Positions 26,081-35,092 of a DNA stretch of 64,000 nucleotides are shown here, piece by piece. A model generated the notes under the pieces. That model saw only the letters and a program-made list of their open reading frames with translations, did not search any database and was not told where the DNA came from. Numbering within the stretch: the first letter of the stretch is position 1; each line of letters begins with the position of its first letter. The position numbers and the translations under genes were made by a program. This DNA is from an uncultured Oscillospiraceae bacterium (lineage in GTDB: Bacteria; Bacillota; Clostridia; Oscillospirales; Acutalibacteraceae), in the NCBI GenBank assembly GCA_902490735.1, contig CABUFC010000006.1, forward strand, positions 21,258 to 85,257, read 5' to 3'.

Positions 26081-26833
26081 ATGCTACATGTAATTTTAAG
26101 CGGTTGCTTAGGGTTTATGGGCAATGTCGTAAAAGAAGGCATTGACCGTGCTGAAGATATTGAGATCGTTTGCGGAGTTGACAATAAGGGTGCAGGTTCG
26201 GATTTTCCCGTTTTTTCAAGTTTTAAAGATATTGAAGCTGAAGCGGATGTAATTATTGATTTTTCGCATCCGTCCGTTCTTGACGGAATGCTTTCTTTTG
26301 CTAAAAGCCGCAAAATTCCGGTTGTTATAGCCACAACCGGCTATTCGGACAAGCAGATTGAGCAAATAAAAGCCGCGGCAAAAGAAATTCCGGTGTTTTT
26401 TACCTTTAACATGTCACTTGGAATTAATCTATTAACCGAGCTTGCCAAAAAAGCGGCAACGGTTTTACAAGGCTTTGACATTGAAATAATCGAAAAACAT
26501 CACAATCAAAAAATAGATGCTCCAAGCGGGACTGCCATAATGCTTGCAAACGCCGTAAACGAAGCGAAAGATAATGCTTTAATATTTGAGTACGACAGGC
26601 ACAGTCACCGCAAAAAAAGAGATAAAAACGAGCTCGGCATACACTCTGTTCGCGGCGGTACAATTGTTGGTGAACACGAGATTATGTTCTGCGGGCGCGA
26701 TGAGGTTGTAACATTATCCCATACGGCTTTAAGCAAAAACGTGTTTGCAACGGGCGCTATCAGCGCGGCACGGTTTTTAGCGGACAAGCCGGCAGGACTT
26801 TATGATATGTCAAATCTTATTAAGGGAGAATAA
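26081..26833 (+). CDS. dapB: 4-hydroxy-tetrahydrodipicolinate reductase
   Basis: Reduces the DapA product with NAD(P)H. The N-terminal dinucleotide loop is GCLGFMGN; VIDFSHPS sits near 66, and the catalytic EKHHNQKIDAPSGTA near 143-157 carries the active His-His and Lys. At 250 residues the size is normal. Its stop is only two bases from the ATG of a glycoside hydrolase, an unusual partner for a lysine gene. Confidence 0.96.
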   Translation: MLHVILSGCLGFMGNVVKEGIDRAEDIEIVCGVDNKGAGSDFPVFSSFKDIEAEADVIIDFSHPSVLDGMLSFAKSRKIPVVIATTGYSDKQIEQIKAAAKEIPVFFTFNMSLGINLLTELAKKAATVLQGFDIEIIEKHHNQKIDAPSGTAIMLANAVNEAKDNALIFEYDRHSHRKKRDKNELGIHSVRGGTIVGEHEIMFCGRDEVVTLSHTALSKNVFATGAISAARFLADKPAGLYDMSNLIKGE

Positions 26834-26835
26834 CC

Positions 26836-29800
26836 ATGCTTTATCCGAAAAATTTAGATAAAAAAGTTTCCGACGAATTGTTTAAAAATCCAACAGCCGA
26901 GTATAGGGGAGCGCCTTTTTGGGCGTGGAATACAAAGCTTAATCAAAACCTTTTAAACATGGAAATCGGCTGCATGAAGGAAATGGGATTTGGCGGATTT
27001 CACATGCATACAAGAGTAGGCATGTCCACAAAATATTTGTCGGACGATTTTTTTGGATACATAAAGTCTTGCGTTGAAAAAGCTAAAGAAGAGGATATGC
27101 TCGCCTATCTTTACGACGAAGATAAGTGGCCCTCCGGTTTTGCAGGCGGGTATGTTACCGAAAATCCAAAATTCAGACAAAAACACCTGCTTTTTACTAC
27201 ACAGCCTTATCAAAAAAACAATGATGTAGTGCATGAAGTCGATTTATTTAAAGACGCATCGGCTCAAGGCGAACGCGCCGAAAACGGCGATCTTCTGGCA
27301 ATTTTCAGCGTACATCTTGACGACGACGGATATTTAGAAAGTTATAAAAAGATAAACGATTTAGCCGAAAATGACGGCGGTGTTGTTTGGTATGCTTATA
27401 TCGAAACATCAATACCGTCGCCGTGGTTTAACAATCAAACATATGTTAACACGCTTAATAAAGAGGCAATAGACGAGTTTATAAATATCACCCACGAAGC
27501 TTACAAAGCAAATGTAGGTGAAAGCTTTGGCGGTGATATTCCTTCGATTTTTACCGACGAGCCTCAATTTGCCCAAAAACAATGCCTCGATTTTGCTAAA
27601 GCGACCGATGATATAATAATACCTTTTACCGACGATTTTGAAAAAACATATTTTGCAGCTTACGGCGAATCCTTTATAGAAAAATTACCCGAATTGTTCT
27701 TTGAGTTAAAGAACAGTATTTCGGTAACAAGATATCGCTTTCATGATCATGTTGCAGAGCGTTTTGTTAACGCGTTTGCAGATAATGTTGGTTCGTGGTG
27801 CCGCAAAAACGGTATTATGCTTACCGGCCACGTTATGGAAGAACCGACATTACTTCGCCAAACCCGTGCAACAAGTGAAGCGATGCGCTCGTATCGTTCA
27901 TTTGGAATGCCGGGCGTCGACATGCTTCAGGATTACGTTGAACTTAATACAGTTAAGCAGGCTGCTAGCGCCGCGCATCAATACGGCTGCCCGGGCGTTA
28001 CAAGCGAGCTTTACGGCGTTACCAACTGGAATTTTGATTTTAGGCATCATAAACTTCAGGGTGACTGGCAGGCAGCCCTTGGCGTTAGCCTAAGGGTGCC
28101 GCACCTTTATTGGTGCGCTATGGGCGGCGAAGCAAAACGCGATTATCCGGCATCCATCGGTCATCAATCTCCTTGGTATAAAGAATACGGTTATATAGAA
28201 GACCATTTTGCAAGAGTCAATACCCTTATGACAAGGGGAACTCCAAACATTAAAATCGCGGTTATACATCCGATTGAATCGCTGTGGATGCATTATGGTC
28301 CTAAAGATCAAACGATGTTAATTATTAACGAGATGGATCGTAGGTTTGACGAGTTTACAAAATGGATGCTTTATAATACGCTCGATTTTGATTTTGTATC
28401 TGAGTCATTGCTTTTGAATCAATATAAAGAGAGCGAAACGGGCTTTGCGGTTGGCAAAATGAATTATGATGTGGTAGTTTTGCCTTCTATGGAAACCATT
28501 CGTTCGTCTACACTTAATAAGTTAAAAGAGTTTAAACAAAAGGGCGGGCGTGTAATTTTTATGGGAAATATTCCCACGTTGCTTGACGCAGTGCCTTCAA
28601 ACAAACCTTTAAAATTTGCACAAAAATGCGAGCATATTGCCTGGTCTGAACGCGAATTACTGCAGTCTTTAGAACAAAATAGATTTATCAAAATAAAGGA
28701 TGAATTTGGCGAAGCATCAACTAATTTAATCTATGGACTTCGCAATGATAAAGACGGTAAAAACCTTTATATTTGCCACGTTACAACCGATAAAAACCAA
28801 GACATATCAACTAAGGAGCATTATGTAATTACTTTAAACGGCGAGTTTGTTCCAAAGTTATACGATACGCTTACGGGCAATATTTCGGAATACCCGCGCA
28901 AATATGAAAACGGAAAAACCATAATTCTTTGGGATTGTTATATGCATTCAAGCCTTTTGTTACGGCTTGAAAACGGCAAACAAGAGCTTGCAGTCAACGA
29001 CATTAAGCCTGTACTTTTAAAAGACGAGCATGTTGCATCGCGTGTGGATTTTGCGCTGAGCGAACCTAACGTTTATATGCTTGACCAGGCGGAATGGGCA
29101 TTAGACGATGGCGAATGGAATTCTAAAGAAGAAATGCTTAAAATTTGCGATTTGGCCAAATCTGAGCTTGGCTATCCGCTTGATGGTGCGGCCGGCTGTC
29201 AGCCGTGGGTGTTTGAAGAAAAAGAAGAGCCAAAGCATTTGCTTAAACTAAAATACAATATTTCTTCAACTCTTATGTCCGACGATATAATGCTGGCGCT
29301 TGAAAACCTAAGTGTTACCGACATTGAATTTAACGGTAAAGAGGTTGAAGCCGTATCTTGCGGAAAATATGTTGATGTTGATATAGATAAAGTAAAACTG
29401 CCGACACTTTTAAGAGGCAACAATACTTTAATTCTTACTGTAAAATTCGGACCTCTTACAACCATAGAAAACAGCTTTTTACTTGGTGAATTCGGGGTTA
29501 AAGCCGAAGGCGACAGCGCAGTCATTTACGATATGCCTCAAACCATTACATTTGGAGATATTTCTAATTCGGGTTTCCCGTTTTACGGCGGAAACGTGCT
29601 TTATTCGTTTAAAATAAACGGTGACGGCACTGAAAAATTCATTAAGCTGGATCGCTTTGCGGCACCGCTGGTTACGGTATTTTTAGATAAAGAAAAAATC
29701 GGCGTTATTGCTATTTCTCCGTATGAGCTTTCTTTGGGAGTACTGCCTAAAGGTGAGCATACTGTTACATTATGCGCCTTCGGTAGCCGAATAAACACAT

Positions 29801-29958
29801 TTGGCGCTTTACATAACTGCGATCTTTTAGACGATTGGTACGGACCGCCGCTTTGGCGCAAGACCGGCAACTCTTTTACATATGAGTATCAGTTAAAGCA
29901 ATGCGGTATTCTTACTGCACCCAGAATACTTACTTACAAAACCGACAATAATAATTAA
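26836..29958 (+). CDS. Large intracellular glycoside hydrolase, GH106-like
   Basis: A 1040-residue protein without a signal peptide, so it probably acts in the cytosol on imported oligosaccharides. The N-terminal part (YRGAPFWAWN, then MKEMGFGGFHMHTRVG and YLYDEDKWPSGFAGG, residues 20-100) matches the TIM-barrel entry of the family that includes GH106 alpha-L-rhamnosidases. Acidic motifs FTDEPQF near 238 and LTGHVMEEP near 333 are catalytic candidates. The C-terminal third looks like beta-sandwich, galactose-binding-like domains. Rhamnosidase specificity is a guess from family. It follows dapB by two bases and precedes an MGMT-type gene, with no sugar transporter nearby. Confidence 0.75.
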   Translation: MLYPKNLDKKVSDELFKNPTAEYRGAPFWAWNTKLNQNLLNMEIGCMKEMGFGGFHMHTRVGMSTKYLSDDFFGYIKSCVEKAKEEDMLAYLYDEDKWPSGFAGGYVTENPKFRQKHLLFTTQPYQKNNDVVHEVDLFKDASAQGERAENGDLLAIFSVHLDDDGYLESYKKINDLAENDGGVVWYAYIETSIPSPWFNNQTYVNTLNKEAIDEFINITHEAYKANVGESFGGDIPSIFTDEPQFAQKQCLDFAKATDDIIIPFTDDFEKTYFAAYGESFIEKLPELFFELKNSISVTRYRFHDHVAERFVNAFADNVGSWCRKNGIMLTGHVMEEPTLLRQTRATSEAMRSYRSFGMPGVDMLQDYVELNTVKQAASAAHQYGCPGVTSELYGVTNWNFDFRHHKLQGDWQAALGVSLRVPHLYWCAMGGEAKRDYPASIGHQSPWYKEYGYIEDHFARVNTLMTRGTPNIKIAVIHPIESLWMHYGPKDQTMLIINEMDRRFDEFTKWMLYNTLDFDFVSESLLLNQYKESETGFAVGKMNYDVVVLPSMETIRSSTLNKLKEFKQKGGRVIFMGNIPTLLDAVPSNKPLKFAQKCEHIAWSERELLQSLEQNRFIKIKDEFGEASTNLIYGLRNDKDGKNLYICHVTTDKNQDISTKEHYVITLNGEFVPKLYDTLTGNISEYPRKYENGKTIILWDCYMHSSLLLRLENGKQELAVNDIKPVLLKDEHVASRVDFALSEPNVYMLDQAEWALDDGEWNSKEEMLKICDLAKSELGYPLDGAAGCQPWVFEEKEEPKHLLKLKYNISSTLMSDDIMLALENLSVTDIEFNGKEVEAVSCGKYVDVDIDKVKLPTLLRGNNTLILTVKFGPLTTIENSFLLGEFGVKAEGDSAVIYDMPQTITFGDISNSGFPFYGGNVLYSFKINGDGTEKFIKLDRFAAPLVTVFLDKEKIGVIAISPYELSLGVLPKGEHTVTLCAFGSRINTFGALHNCDLLDDWYGPPLWRKTGNSFTYEYQLKQCGILTAPRILTYKTDNNN

Positions 29959-29977
29959 AATATTATTAGGGGTTTTA

Positions 29978-30283
29978 ATGAACACATTTGAAAAAATTTA
30001 TAGTGTAGTAAAAGAAATTCCGTGCGGCAAGGTTGCAACCTACGGAATGGTTGCCGTCCTTGCCGGAAATCCACGGCTTTCGCGGGTGGTTGGCTATGCT
30101 CTTCATGTAAATCCTGACCCTTCAGCTATTCCGTGCCATAGGGTTGTAAACAGAGAAGGTCGGTGCTCCGGTTCATTTGCGTTTGGCGGAATTAATGCGC
30201 AAAGAGCGCTTCTTGAACAAGAAGGCGTTACATTTTTAGATGACGGTCGTGTAAATTTAAGCTGCCATTTGTGGCGCCCGTAA
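29978..30283 (+). CDS. Single-domain MGMT-family DNA repair protein
   Basis: A 101-residue protein consisting only of the C-terminal DNA-binding domain of O6-alkylguanine transferases. The helix-turn-helix part is ATYGMVAVLAGNPRLSRVVGYAL, followed by IPCHRVVNREG near residue 50. Unlike alkyltransferase-like (ATL) proteins, in which the cysteine is changed, the acceptor Cys is present, so it may transfer alkyl groups or hand damage to excision repair. The usual N-terminal domain is missing. It lies 20 bases after the hydrolase gene. Confidence 0.88.
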   Translation: MNTFEKIYSVVKEIPCGKVATYGMVAVLAGNPRLSRVVGYALHVNPDPSAIPCHRVVNREGRCSGSFAFGGINAQRALLEQEGVTFLDDGRVNLSCHLWRP

Positions 30284-30335
30284 AAACAGGCATTAATTTA
30301 AACTAGTCCACATAATCATTTAACGGGTGATTATT

Positions 30336-31067
30336 TTGGACGAAGAAATTAAAATTCAAGAACAAAGCAAAATAGAAACGGTAAAACAAAAGTCTGATCC
30401 TCATTTAAAAATTATGATGGTGCAAATATTGTTTTGCGCCGTTATATTAATCTCTGTTTTAGTGGTTAAAACCTTTTTTAAAGGGGTATTTTCCGAAGCG
30501 CAAAAGCAGTATGTTTCTCGCTTTGAAGCGGTAACCGATTATAAAGAAGTAACCAGTGATATAGGTACAAATGACCTTTCATCTAAAGAAAGCGAAACAA
30601 CCGCTGCCGGCGGCCCGGCGGAATATGTTGAAACAGCCGTTATGTTTGATACGGTTAGATCAAATGTTACAACCAATAGCTTTTTAATGCCGCTTACAAC
30701 ATATGTGCAAACATCATCGTTCGGAAGCCGTAAGGACCCGTTTACAGGAAACGACGCAATGCATCGCGGTGTGGATCTTGCGGCTGATGAAGGCAACGAT
30801 ATTTATGCGTCGCTTAGCGGAACGGTTATAGCCGCCGGAAATGATTCTTCTTACGGAAATTACGTAAAAATAAAACACAGTGAGAATTTAAGTACGGTTT
30901 ATGCTCATTGCAGTAAATTGCTTGTAAAAAAAGGCGATACCGTTAAAAAAGGCGATGTTATAGCTAAGGTGGGTTCAACCGGCCGATCGACCGGACCGCA
31001 CCTTCATTTTGAGGTGATACTAAACGGCGAAAAGGTTAATCCCAACGAGTACATAAACGTTAAATGA
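30336..31067 (+). CDS. M23 (LytM) peptidase-domain membrane protein, SpoIVFA/SpoIIQ-like
   Basis: One N-terminal membrane helix (VQILFCAVILISVLVVKTFF, about residues 30-50), a Ser/Thr-rich extracytoplasmic linker, and a C-terminal M23 domain (about 125-243). The M23 domain has SSFGSRKDPFTGNDAMHRGVDLA, YAHCSKL and GPHLHFEV; the zinc ligands HxxxD and HxH are intact. Start choice is uncertain: TTG 30336 sits five bases after GGGTGA, GTG 30327 lies inside it. It overlaps the downstream M50 protease by ATGA. That pairing resembles SpoIVFA-SpoIVFB, where the M23-like partner holds the protease at the forespore membrane. Confidence 0.85.
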   Translation: MDEEIKIQEQSKIETVKQKSDPHLKIMMVQILFCAVILISVLVVKTFFKGVFSEAQKQYVSRFEAVTDYKEVTSDIGTNDLSSKESETTAAGGPAEYVETAVMFDTVRSNVTTNSFLMPLTTYVQTSSFGSRKDPFTGNDAMHRGVDLAADEGNDIYASLSGTVIAAGNDSSYGNYVKIKHSENLSTVYAHCSKLLVKKGDTVKKGDVIAKVGSTGRSTGPHLHFEVILNGEKVNPNEYINVK

Positions 31068-31660
31068 AGATAAAAATACTCGGCACAAAGCTTATTTTAA
31101 CCTTTCCTTTTGCGGCAATAATTGTTTTGCTGTTATTTATAGATAAATCCGGCATTTTTTTGCCGCTTTTAGCCGCTTGTTTATTGCACGAATTAGGGCA
31201 CATCGTCGCTATGCGTTTTGTTGGCACCGCACCGAAACAAATCGTTTTTAAAATTGCAAGCCTTGAAATATCGGGATATGTACTAAAAAGCCTTAAAGAC
31301 GAGGCATTTATAGCTTTAATGGGACCTGCCGCAAATTTTTTGTTTTTTATTATTTTTTATTTAATATATAAAGTTTTTAAAGATGAAGTATTTATAAAAA
31401 CGGCGGCAATTATGCTTGCTTTAGGCTTTGTCAATATGCTTCCATCTTATGGACTTGACGGCGGCGATGTGGCATATGCAGTTTTGTCGCATTTTTTAAG
31501 TAAAAACAAATCAGAATTAATTTTAAGTGTTTTAAGCATAATAATTGCTTTTCTTATTTGTTTTGCCGGATGCTTCGTTTTAATTAATATGCACAATCCG
31601 TCAATCACGATATTTGGTATATATCTTTTTATAATGGCTGTCATGAAAAAAGGAATTTAA
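31064..31660 (+). CDS. M50 site-2 metalloprotease, SpoIVFB-like
   Basis: A 198-residue intramembrane zinc protease. HELGHIVAM (about residues 43-51) gives the His-Glu-His site within a membrane helix; the third ligand is in LDGGDVAYAV near 137. Five or six hydrophobic segments are visible. There is no PDZ or CBS domain. Adjacent to an M23 partner and followed by the TIGR03960/DUF2344 radical-SAM pair, it fits the clostridial SpoIVFB that processes pro-sigma-K. The sigma-K substrate is not in view, so the sporulation role is inferred from context. Confidence 0.85.
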   Translation: MKIKILGTKLILTFPFAAIIVLLLFIDKSGIFLPLLAACLLHELGHIVAMRFVGTAPKQIVFKIASLEISGYVLKSLKDEAFIALMGPAANFLFFIIFYLIYKVFKDEVFIKTAAIMLALGFVNMLPSYGLDGGDVAYAVLSHFLSKNKSELILSVLSIIIAFLICFAGCFVLINMHNPSITIFGIYLFIMAVMKKGI

Positions 31661-31663
31661 AAA

Positions 31664-33505
31664 ATGGATAACCGCAACATAGAAGAATTTTTTTTAAAGG
31701 TGCAAAAACCGGGCAGATATGCCGGCGGTGAGCTTGGTAGTGTCTTTAAAGATACATATAAAACCAGATTTGCTTTTTGCTTTCCGGATACTTATGAAAT
31801 CGGGATGTCGCACCTCGGGATGAAAATTCTGTATTCAGCGCTTAATAATGATAAAGATATTTGGTGCGAGCGATGTTTTGCACCGGCAGACGATTTTGAA
31901 CAGGTGCTACGTGAAAACAATATTCCGCTTTTTGCACTTGAAAGCAGAGATTCGCTGGCTTGTTTTGATATTATCGGCTTTTCTTTAATGTACGAGCTGT
32001 GTTATACTACTGTTTTAAATATGCTGGATCTTGCCGGTATTCCTTTCAAAAGCTGTGAAAGAACCGAGTATTCGCCTCTTGTTGTAGCAGGAGGCCCTTG
32101 CGCTTGCAACCCTGAACCTATGGCGGATTTTATAGACCTATTTATGATCGGCGAAGGCGAAGAAGTAATTCTTGAAGTGACGCGGCTTTACGAAAAATAT
32201 AAATCATGCGGGGATAAAAAAGCCTTTTTAATCGAGGCTTCAAAAATTGACGGTGTTTATGTGCCAAGCCTTTATGATGTTGAATATAAGTCAGACGGCA
32301 CAATAAATTCAATCACACCAAAATACGGCGCGCCACTACCGGTACGCCGCAGAATAATTAAGGATTTAGATACATCGCATTATCCCGAAAACTTTGTATT
32401 GCCGTTTTCCGAAATTGTTCACGACCGCGCTGTGGAGGAAATATTCAGAGGCTGTATAAGAGGCTGCCGTTTTTGTCAGGCAGGCTTTATTTACCGCCCT
32501 GTAAGAGAAAAAGCCCCGGACACCATAATAAAACAATCCGAAACACTGTGCAGTAATACAGGATATGAAGAAATGTCGCTATTGTCTTTAAGTACGTCTG
32601 ACTATAGCGAAATAAACGATCTTTTACCTAAGCTTGTAAAATTTACCGATGAAAAAAAATTAAGCCTTTCATTGCCATCTCTTAGGATTGACAATTTTTC
32701 GGACGAGCTGCTAGAAGAAATTAAACTGATGCGCAAAACAGGCCTGACATTTGCTCCCGAAGCGGGCACTCAAAGGCTTCGCGACGCTATAAACAAAAAC
32801 ATAACAGAAGAAGACATTTTTTCGGCTTGCAAAAGGGCATTTTTGGGTGGATATACTAATGTAAAACTTTATTTTATGCTTGGACTTCCAACCGAAACCG
32901 ATGAAGATATTATAGGAATAGCCAAACTTGCGGAAAAAATCGTCGATCTGTTTTACTCTTTGCCAAATAGACCGCGAGGAAAGGCGCCTCAAATTACAAT
33001 TAGTGTTGCTTGTTTTATTCCAAAACCCTTTACACCCTTTGAATTTGCGGCTCAAAACGACGAAGAAACCCTAAAACGCAAACAGCGTCTTCTTTTAAAT
33101 TCGGTTACGTCAAAAAAAGTAAAAGTAAATTATCACGATAGCACAACCTCGCTTTTAGAAGCTGTTTTTGCAAAAGGCGACCGCCGTCTTTCCTCGGTTA
33201 TTGAATATGCCTTTAAACACGGCGCCAAAATGGATAGCTGGAGCGAGCATTTTGATATTAACATTTGGCTTAATGCGTTTATTAAAAACAATCTTGACAT
33301 GGATTTTTATGCTCTTCGCGAGCGCTCGTTTGACGAGGTTTTCCCGTGGGATCATATAGATATTGGCGTAAATAAAAGCTTTTTTGTCAATGAATATAAC
33401 AAGGCATTGCATAACGACACCACTCCAAACTGTAAGGAAAAATGCAGCGGTTGCGGTGCAGCGCGATACGGTTGCGGTATCTGCGAAAGAAAGAGGGGAG
33501 AATAA
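31664..33505 (+). CDS. B12-binding-domain radical SAM protein (TIGR03960)
   Basis: A 613-residue radical-SAM enzyme of unknown reaction. The N-terminal region contains a cobalamin-binding-like fold (DTYEIGMSHLGMKILYSALN near 40; GGPCACNPEPMADFID near 148). The radical-SAM domain has the cluster motif C-x3-C-x2-C in FRGCIRGCRFCQAGF near 266. A cysteine-rich tail (CKEKCSGCGAARYGCGIC) may hold another cluster or zinc. It is paired with the DUF2344 gene by a one-base stop/start overlap; the two are fused in some relatives. Confidence 0.92.
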   Translation: MDNRNIEEFFLKVQKPGRYAGGELGSVFKDTYKTRFAFCFPDTYEIGMSHLGMKILYSALNNDKDIWCERCFAPADDFEQVLRENNIPLFALESRDSLACFDIIGFSLMYELCYTTVLNMLDLAGIPFKSCERTEYSPLVVAGGPCACNPEPMADFIDLFMIGEGEEVILEVTRLYEKYKSCGDKKAFLIEASKIDGVYVPSLYDVEYKSDGTINSITPKYGAPLPVRRRIIKDLDTSHYPENFVLPFSEIVHDRAVEEIFRGCIRGCRFCQAGFIYRPVREKAPDTIIKQSETLCSNTGYEEMSLLSLSTSDYSEINDLLPKLVKFTDEKKLSLSLPSLRIDNFSDELLEEIKLMRKTGLTFAPEAGTQRLRDAINKNITEEDIFSACKRAFLGGYTNVKLYFMLGLPTETDEDIIGIAKLAEKIVDLFYSLPNRPRGKAPQITISVACFIPKPFTPFEFAAQNDEETLKRKQRLLLNSVTSKKVKVNYHDSTTSLLEAVFAKGDRRLSSVIEYAFKHGAKMDSWSEHFDINIWLNAFIKNNLDMDFYALRERSFDEVFPWDHIDIGVNKSFFVNEYNKALHNDTTPNCKEKCSGCGAARYGCGICERKRGE

Positions 33506-34128
33506 TGACCAATGTTAGAGTGTTCTATACAAAAACAGGACGAATGAGGTTTATTTCTCACCTAGATACAACACGCTTTTTTACAAGAATGCTTAGAAAA
33601 TCCGAAATACCTGTTTATTATACCGAGGGTTTTAATAAACATCCTTATCTGAATTTTATTTTACCTTTGCCGCTTGGATTTGAGAGTACGTGGGAGATAG
33701 TCGATTTTAAAGTTACGGAAGAAATATCTTTCGATGAAATTTTTGCAAGACTAAATGCCGTAATGCCCGATGGCATTAAAATATTAAAAGTTACATCTCC
33801 TGTTTTTGCCGCTAAAGATTGCCGCTTTGCTGAATATTTTATAGATTTTAATAAAGATGTGTCAAAAGACCTGTTGGTCTTTTTAAACGGACCTTCAATT
33901 GTTGTTGAAAAAAAAGGCAAAAAGGGCAAAATTTCAACAATTGATATTTTGCCGCTAATAAAAAAATACGAGATAATGGGCACCGGTTTAGATATTATTT
34001 TGCCTGCAGGCAACGAGATTAATATAAACCCTACGTTATTTTGTGTAGCTTTTTTAGGCGATAAAAACCTAAATTATTCAATACTGAGAAAGGCAATATT
34101 AACCGAGGACTTGAAGATTTTCGAGTAA
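33505..34128 (+). CDS. TIGR03936/DUF2344 radical-SAM-associated protein
   Basis: A 207-residue companion of the radical-SAM enzyme just upstream. It starts VRVFYTKTGRMRFISHLDTTRFFTRMLRK, the clear DUF2344 signature, followed by GFNKHPYLNFILPLPLGFES. The start is the ATG at 33505, whose A is also the last base of the upstream stop codon, with AGGGGAG as ribosome site. Function is unknown; coupling implies action with the preceding enzyme, possibly on RNA. Confidence 0.92.
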   Translation: MTNVRVFYTKTGRMRFISHLDTTRFFTRMLRKSEIPVYYTEGFNKHPYLNFILPLPLGFESTWEIVDFKVTEEISFDEIFARLNAVMPDGIKILKVTSPVFAAKDCRFAEYFIDFNKDVSKDLLVFLNGPSIVVEKKGKKGKISTIDILPLIKKYEIMGTGLDIILPAGNEININPTLFCVAFLGDKNLNYSILRKAILTEDLKIFE

Positions 34129-34162
34129 CATATTATAATTGTTATGCTTAAGGGGTGACAAA

Positions 34163-34618
34163 ATGGCTGATGAATTAAAAACTATTACTACCAATAAAAA
34201 AGCTTTTCACGACTATTTTGTCACGGAAAGCTTTGAAGCCGGCATCGAACTTACCGGCACCGAAATTAAATCCATTCGTAACGGCGGGTGTAATTTAAAA
34301 GACAGTTGGGCTTCTATAGATAAAGGCGAGCTTTTTATTAAAGGTATGCATATTTCGCCGTATGAGCAGGGAAATATATTTAACAAAGACCCTTTAAGAG
34401 TGCGCAAACTGCTTATGCATAAACGCGAAATATTAAGACTGTTTGGATATGTAAAACAGGATGGCCTTACTTTAATTCCTTTGTCACTTTATTTTAAAGG
34501 CAGTATTGTTAAAGTTCAGCTAGGGCTGTGCAAAGGTAAAAAACTGTACGACAAACGCGAAACAGCTGCAAAAAAAGCTGCAGAGCGTACAATAGAGCGC
34601 ACTTTAAAAAATCATTAA
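34163..34618 (+). CDS. smpB: SsrA-binding protein SmpB
   Basis: Binds tmRNA and delivers it to stalled ribosomes. Typical features are the N-terminal NKKAFHDYFVTESFEAGIELTGTEIKSIR, SYVKD-equivalent NLKDSWASIDKGELFIKGMHISPY, and the Lys/Arg-rich tail KGKKLYDKRETAAKKAAERTIER. AAGGGGTG before ATG 34163 sets the start. The tmRNA gene begins three bases after its stop, so the protein and its RNA partner are probably made from one primary transcript. Confidence 0.97.
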   Translation: MADELKTITTNKKAFHDYFVTESFEAGIELTGTEIKSIRNGGCNLKDSWASIDKGELFIKGMHISPYEQGNIFNKDPLRVRKLLMHKREILRLFGYVKQDGLTLIPLSLYFKGSIVKVQLGLCKGKKLYDKRETAAKKAAERTIERTLKNH

Positions 34619-34621
34619 ATC

Positions 34622-34966
34622 GGGGGCGTAAAGGTTTCGACAGGGATTATGAAACTGGGCAAGCGGGTAGTGTAGCGGAAACACTTAAAAGCCGCAATTT
34701 AAATAATAAACGACAACAATAAAGTTGCCTTAGCAGCCTAATTAGGCTGCCGTCCAACCAAAGAGTACCGCGGCTTTGCGCGGGCGTCATTTTAGCGGTT
34801 AATCTGAATAAAACGGTTCCCAACGCTTTATCAGAAATTATCGGGATGCACAAAAAATTATTTTGTTAGCTTGGCATTTTTTGTAAAGCCTTCAAACTGA
34901 CTGCACCCGGAGAAAACCCAGTGAATTGATTTTTGGACAGGAGTTCGATTCTCCTCGCCTCCACCA
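34622..34966 (+). ncRNA. ssrA: tmRNA (SsrA)
   Basis: A 345-nt RNA with the tRNA-like ends GGGGGCG at 34622 and CGCCTCCACCA ending at 34966, including the encoded CCA. The 5' signature GTTTCGACAGGG and the T-arm GGAGTTCGATTCTCC are present. The tag frame ends AAC GAC AAC AAT AAA GTT GCC TTA GCA GCC TAA, giving ...NDNNKVALAA as the degradation tag. In that frame a TAA lies upstream at 34700-34702, so the resume codon must be at or after 34703. No GCN alanine codon is available there. Confidence 0.96.
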
Positions 34967-34974
34967 ATGAAGTT

Positions 34975-35004
34975 AAATCCGAACTCTGTAAGGGGTTCGG
35001 ATTT
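34975..35004 (+). terminator. Hairpin downstream of tmRNA
   Basis: AAATCCGAAC and GTTCGGATTT enclose a ten-base loop. The tail GACGTTTG is only weakly T-rich, so termination may be partial or the hairpin may guide 3' processing. Confidence 0.6.
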
Positions 35005-35031
35005 GACGTTTGATGCTCCACCACAAAAAAT

Positions 35032-35056
35032 GAAAGCCGCTATTTAAGCGGCTTTC
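35032..35056 (-). terminator. Terminator of metY
   Basis: GAAAGCCGCT and AGCGGCTTTC form a ten-base stem with a five-base loop. Read on the minus strand it is followed by TTTTTTG, 37 bases after the metY stop. On the plus strand GGTTTTT follows, so it may also stop read-through from tmRNA. Confidence 0.85.
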
Positions 35057-35092
35057 AGGTTTTTAAATATAAAAGTGTACGAATTTACAGTA

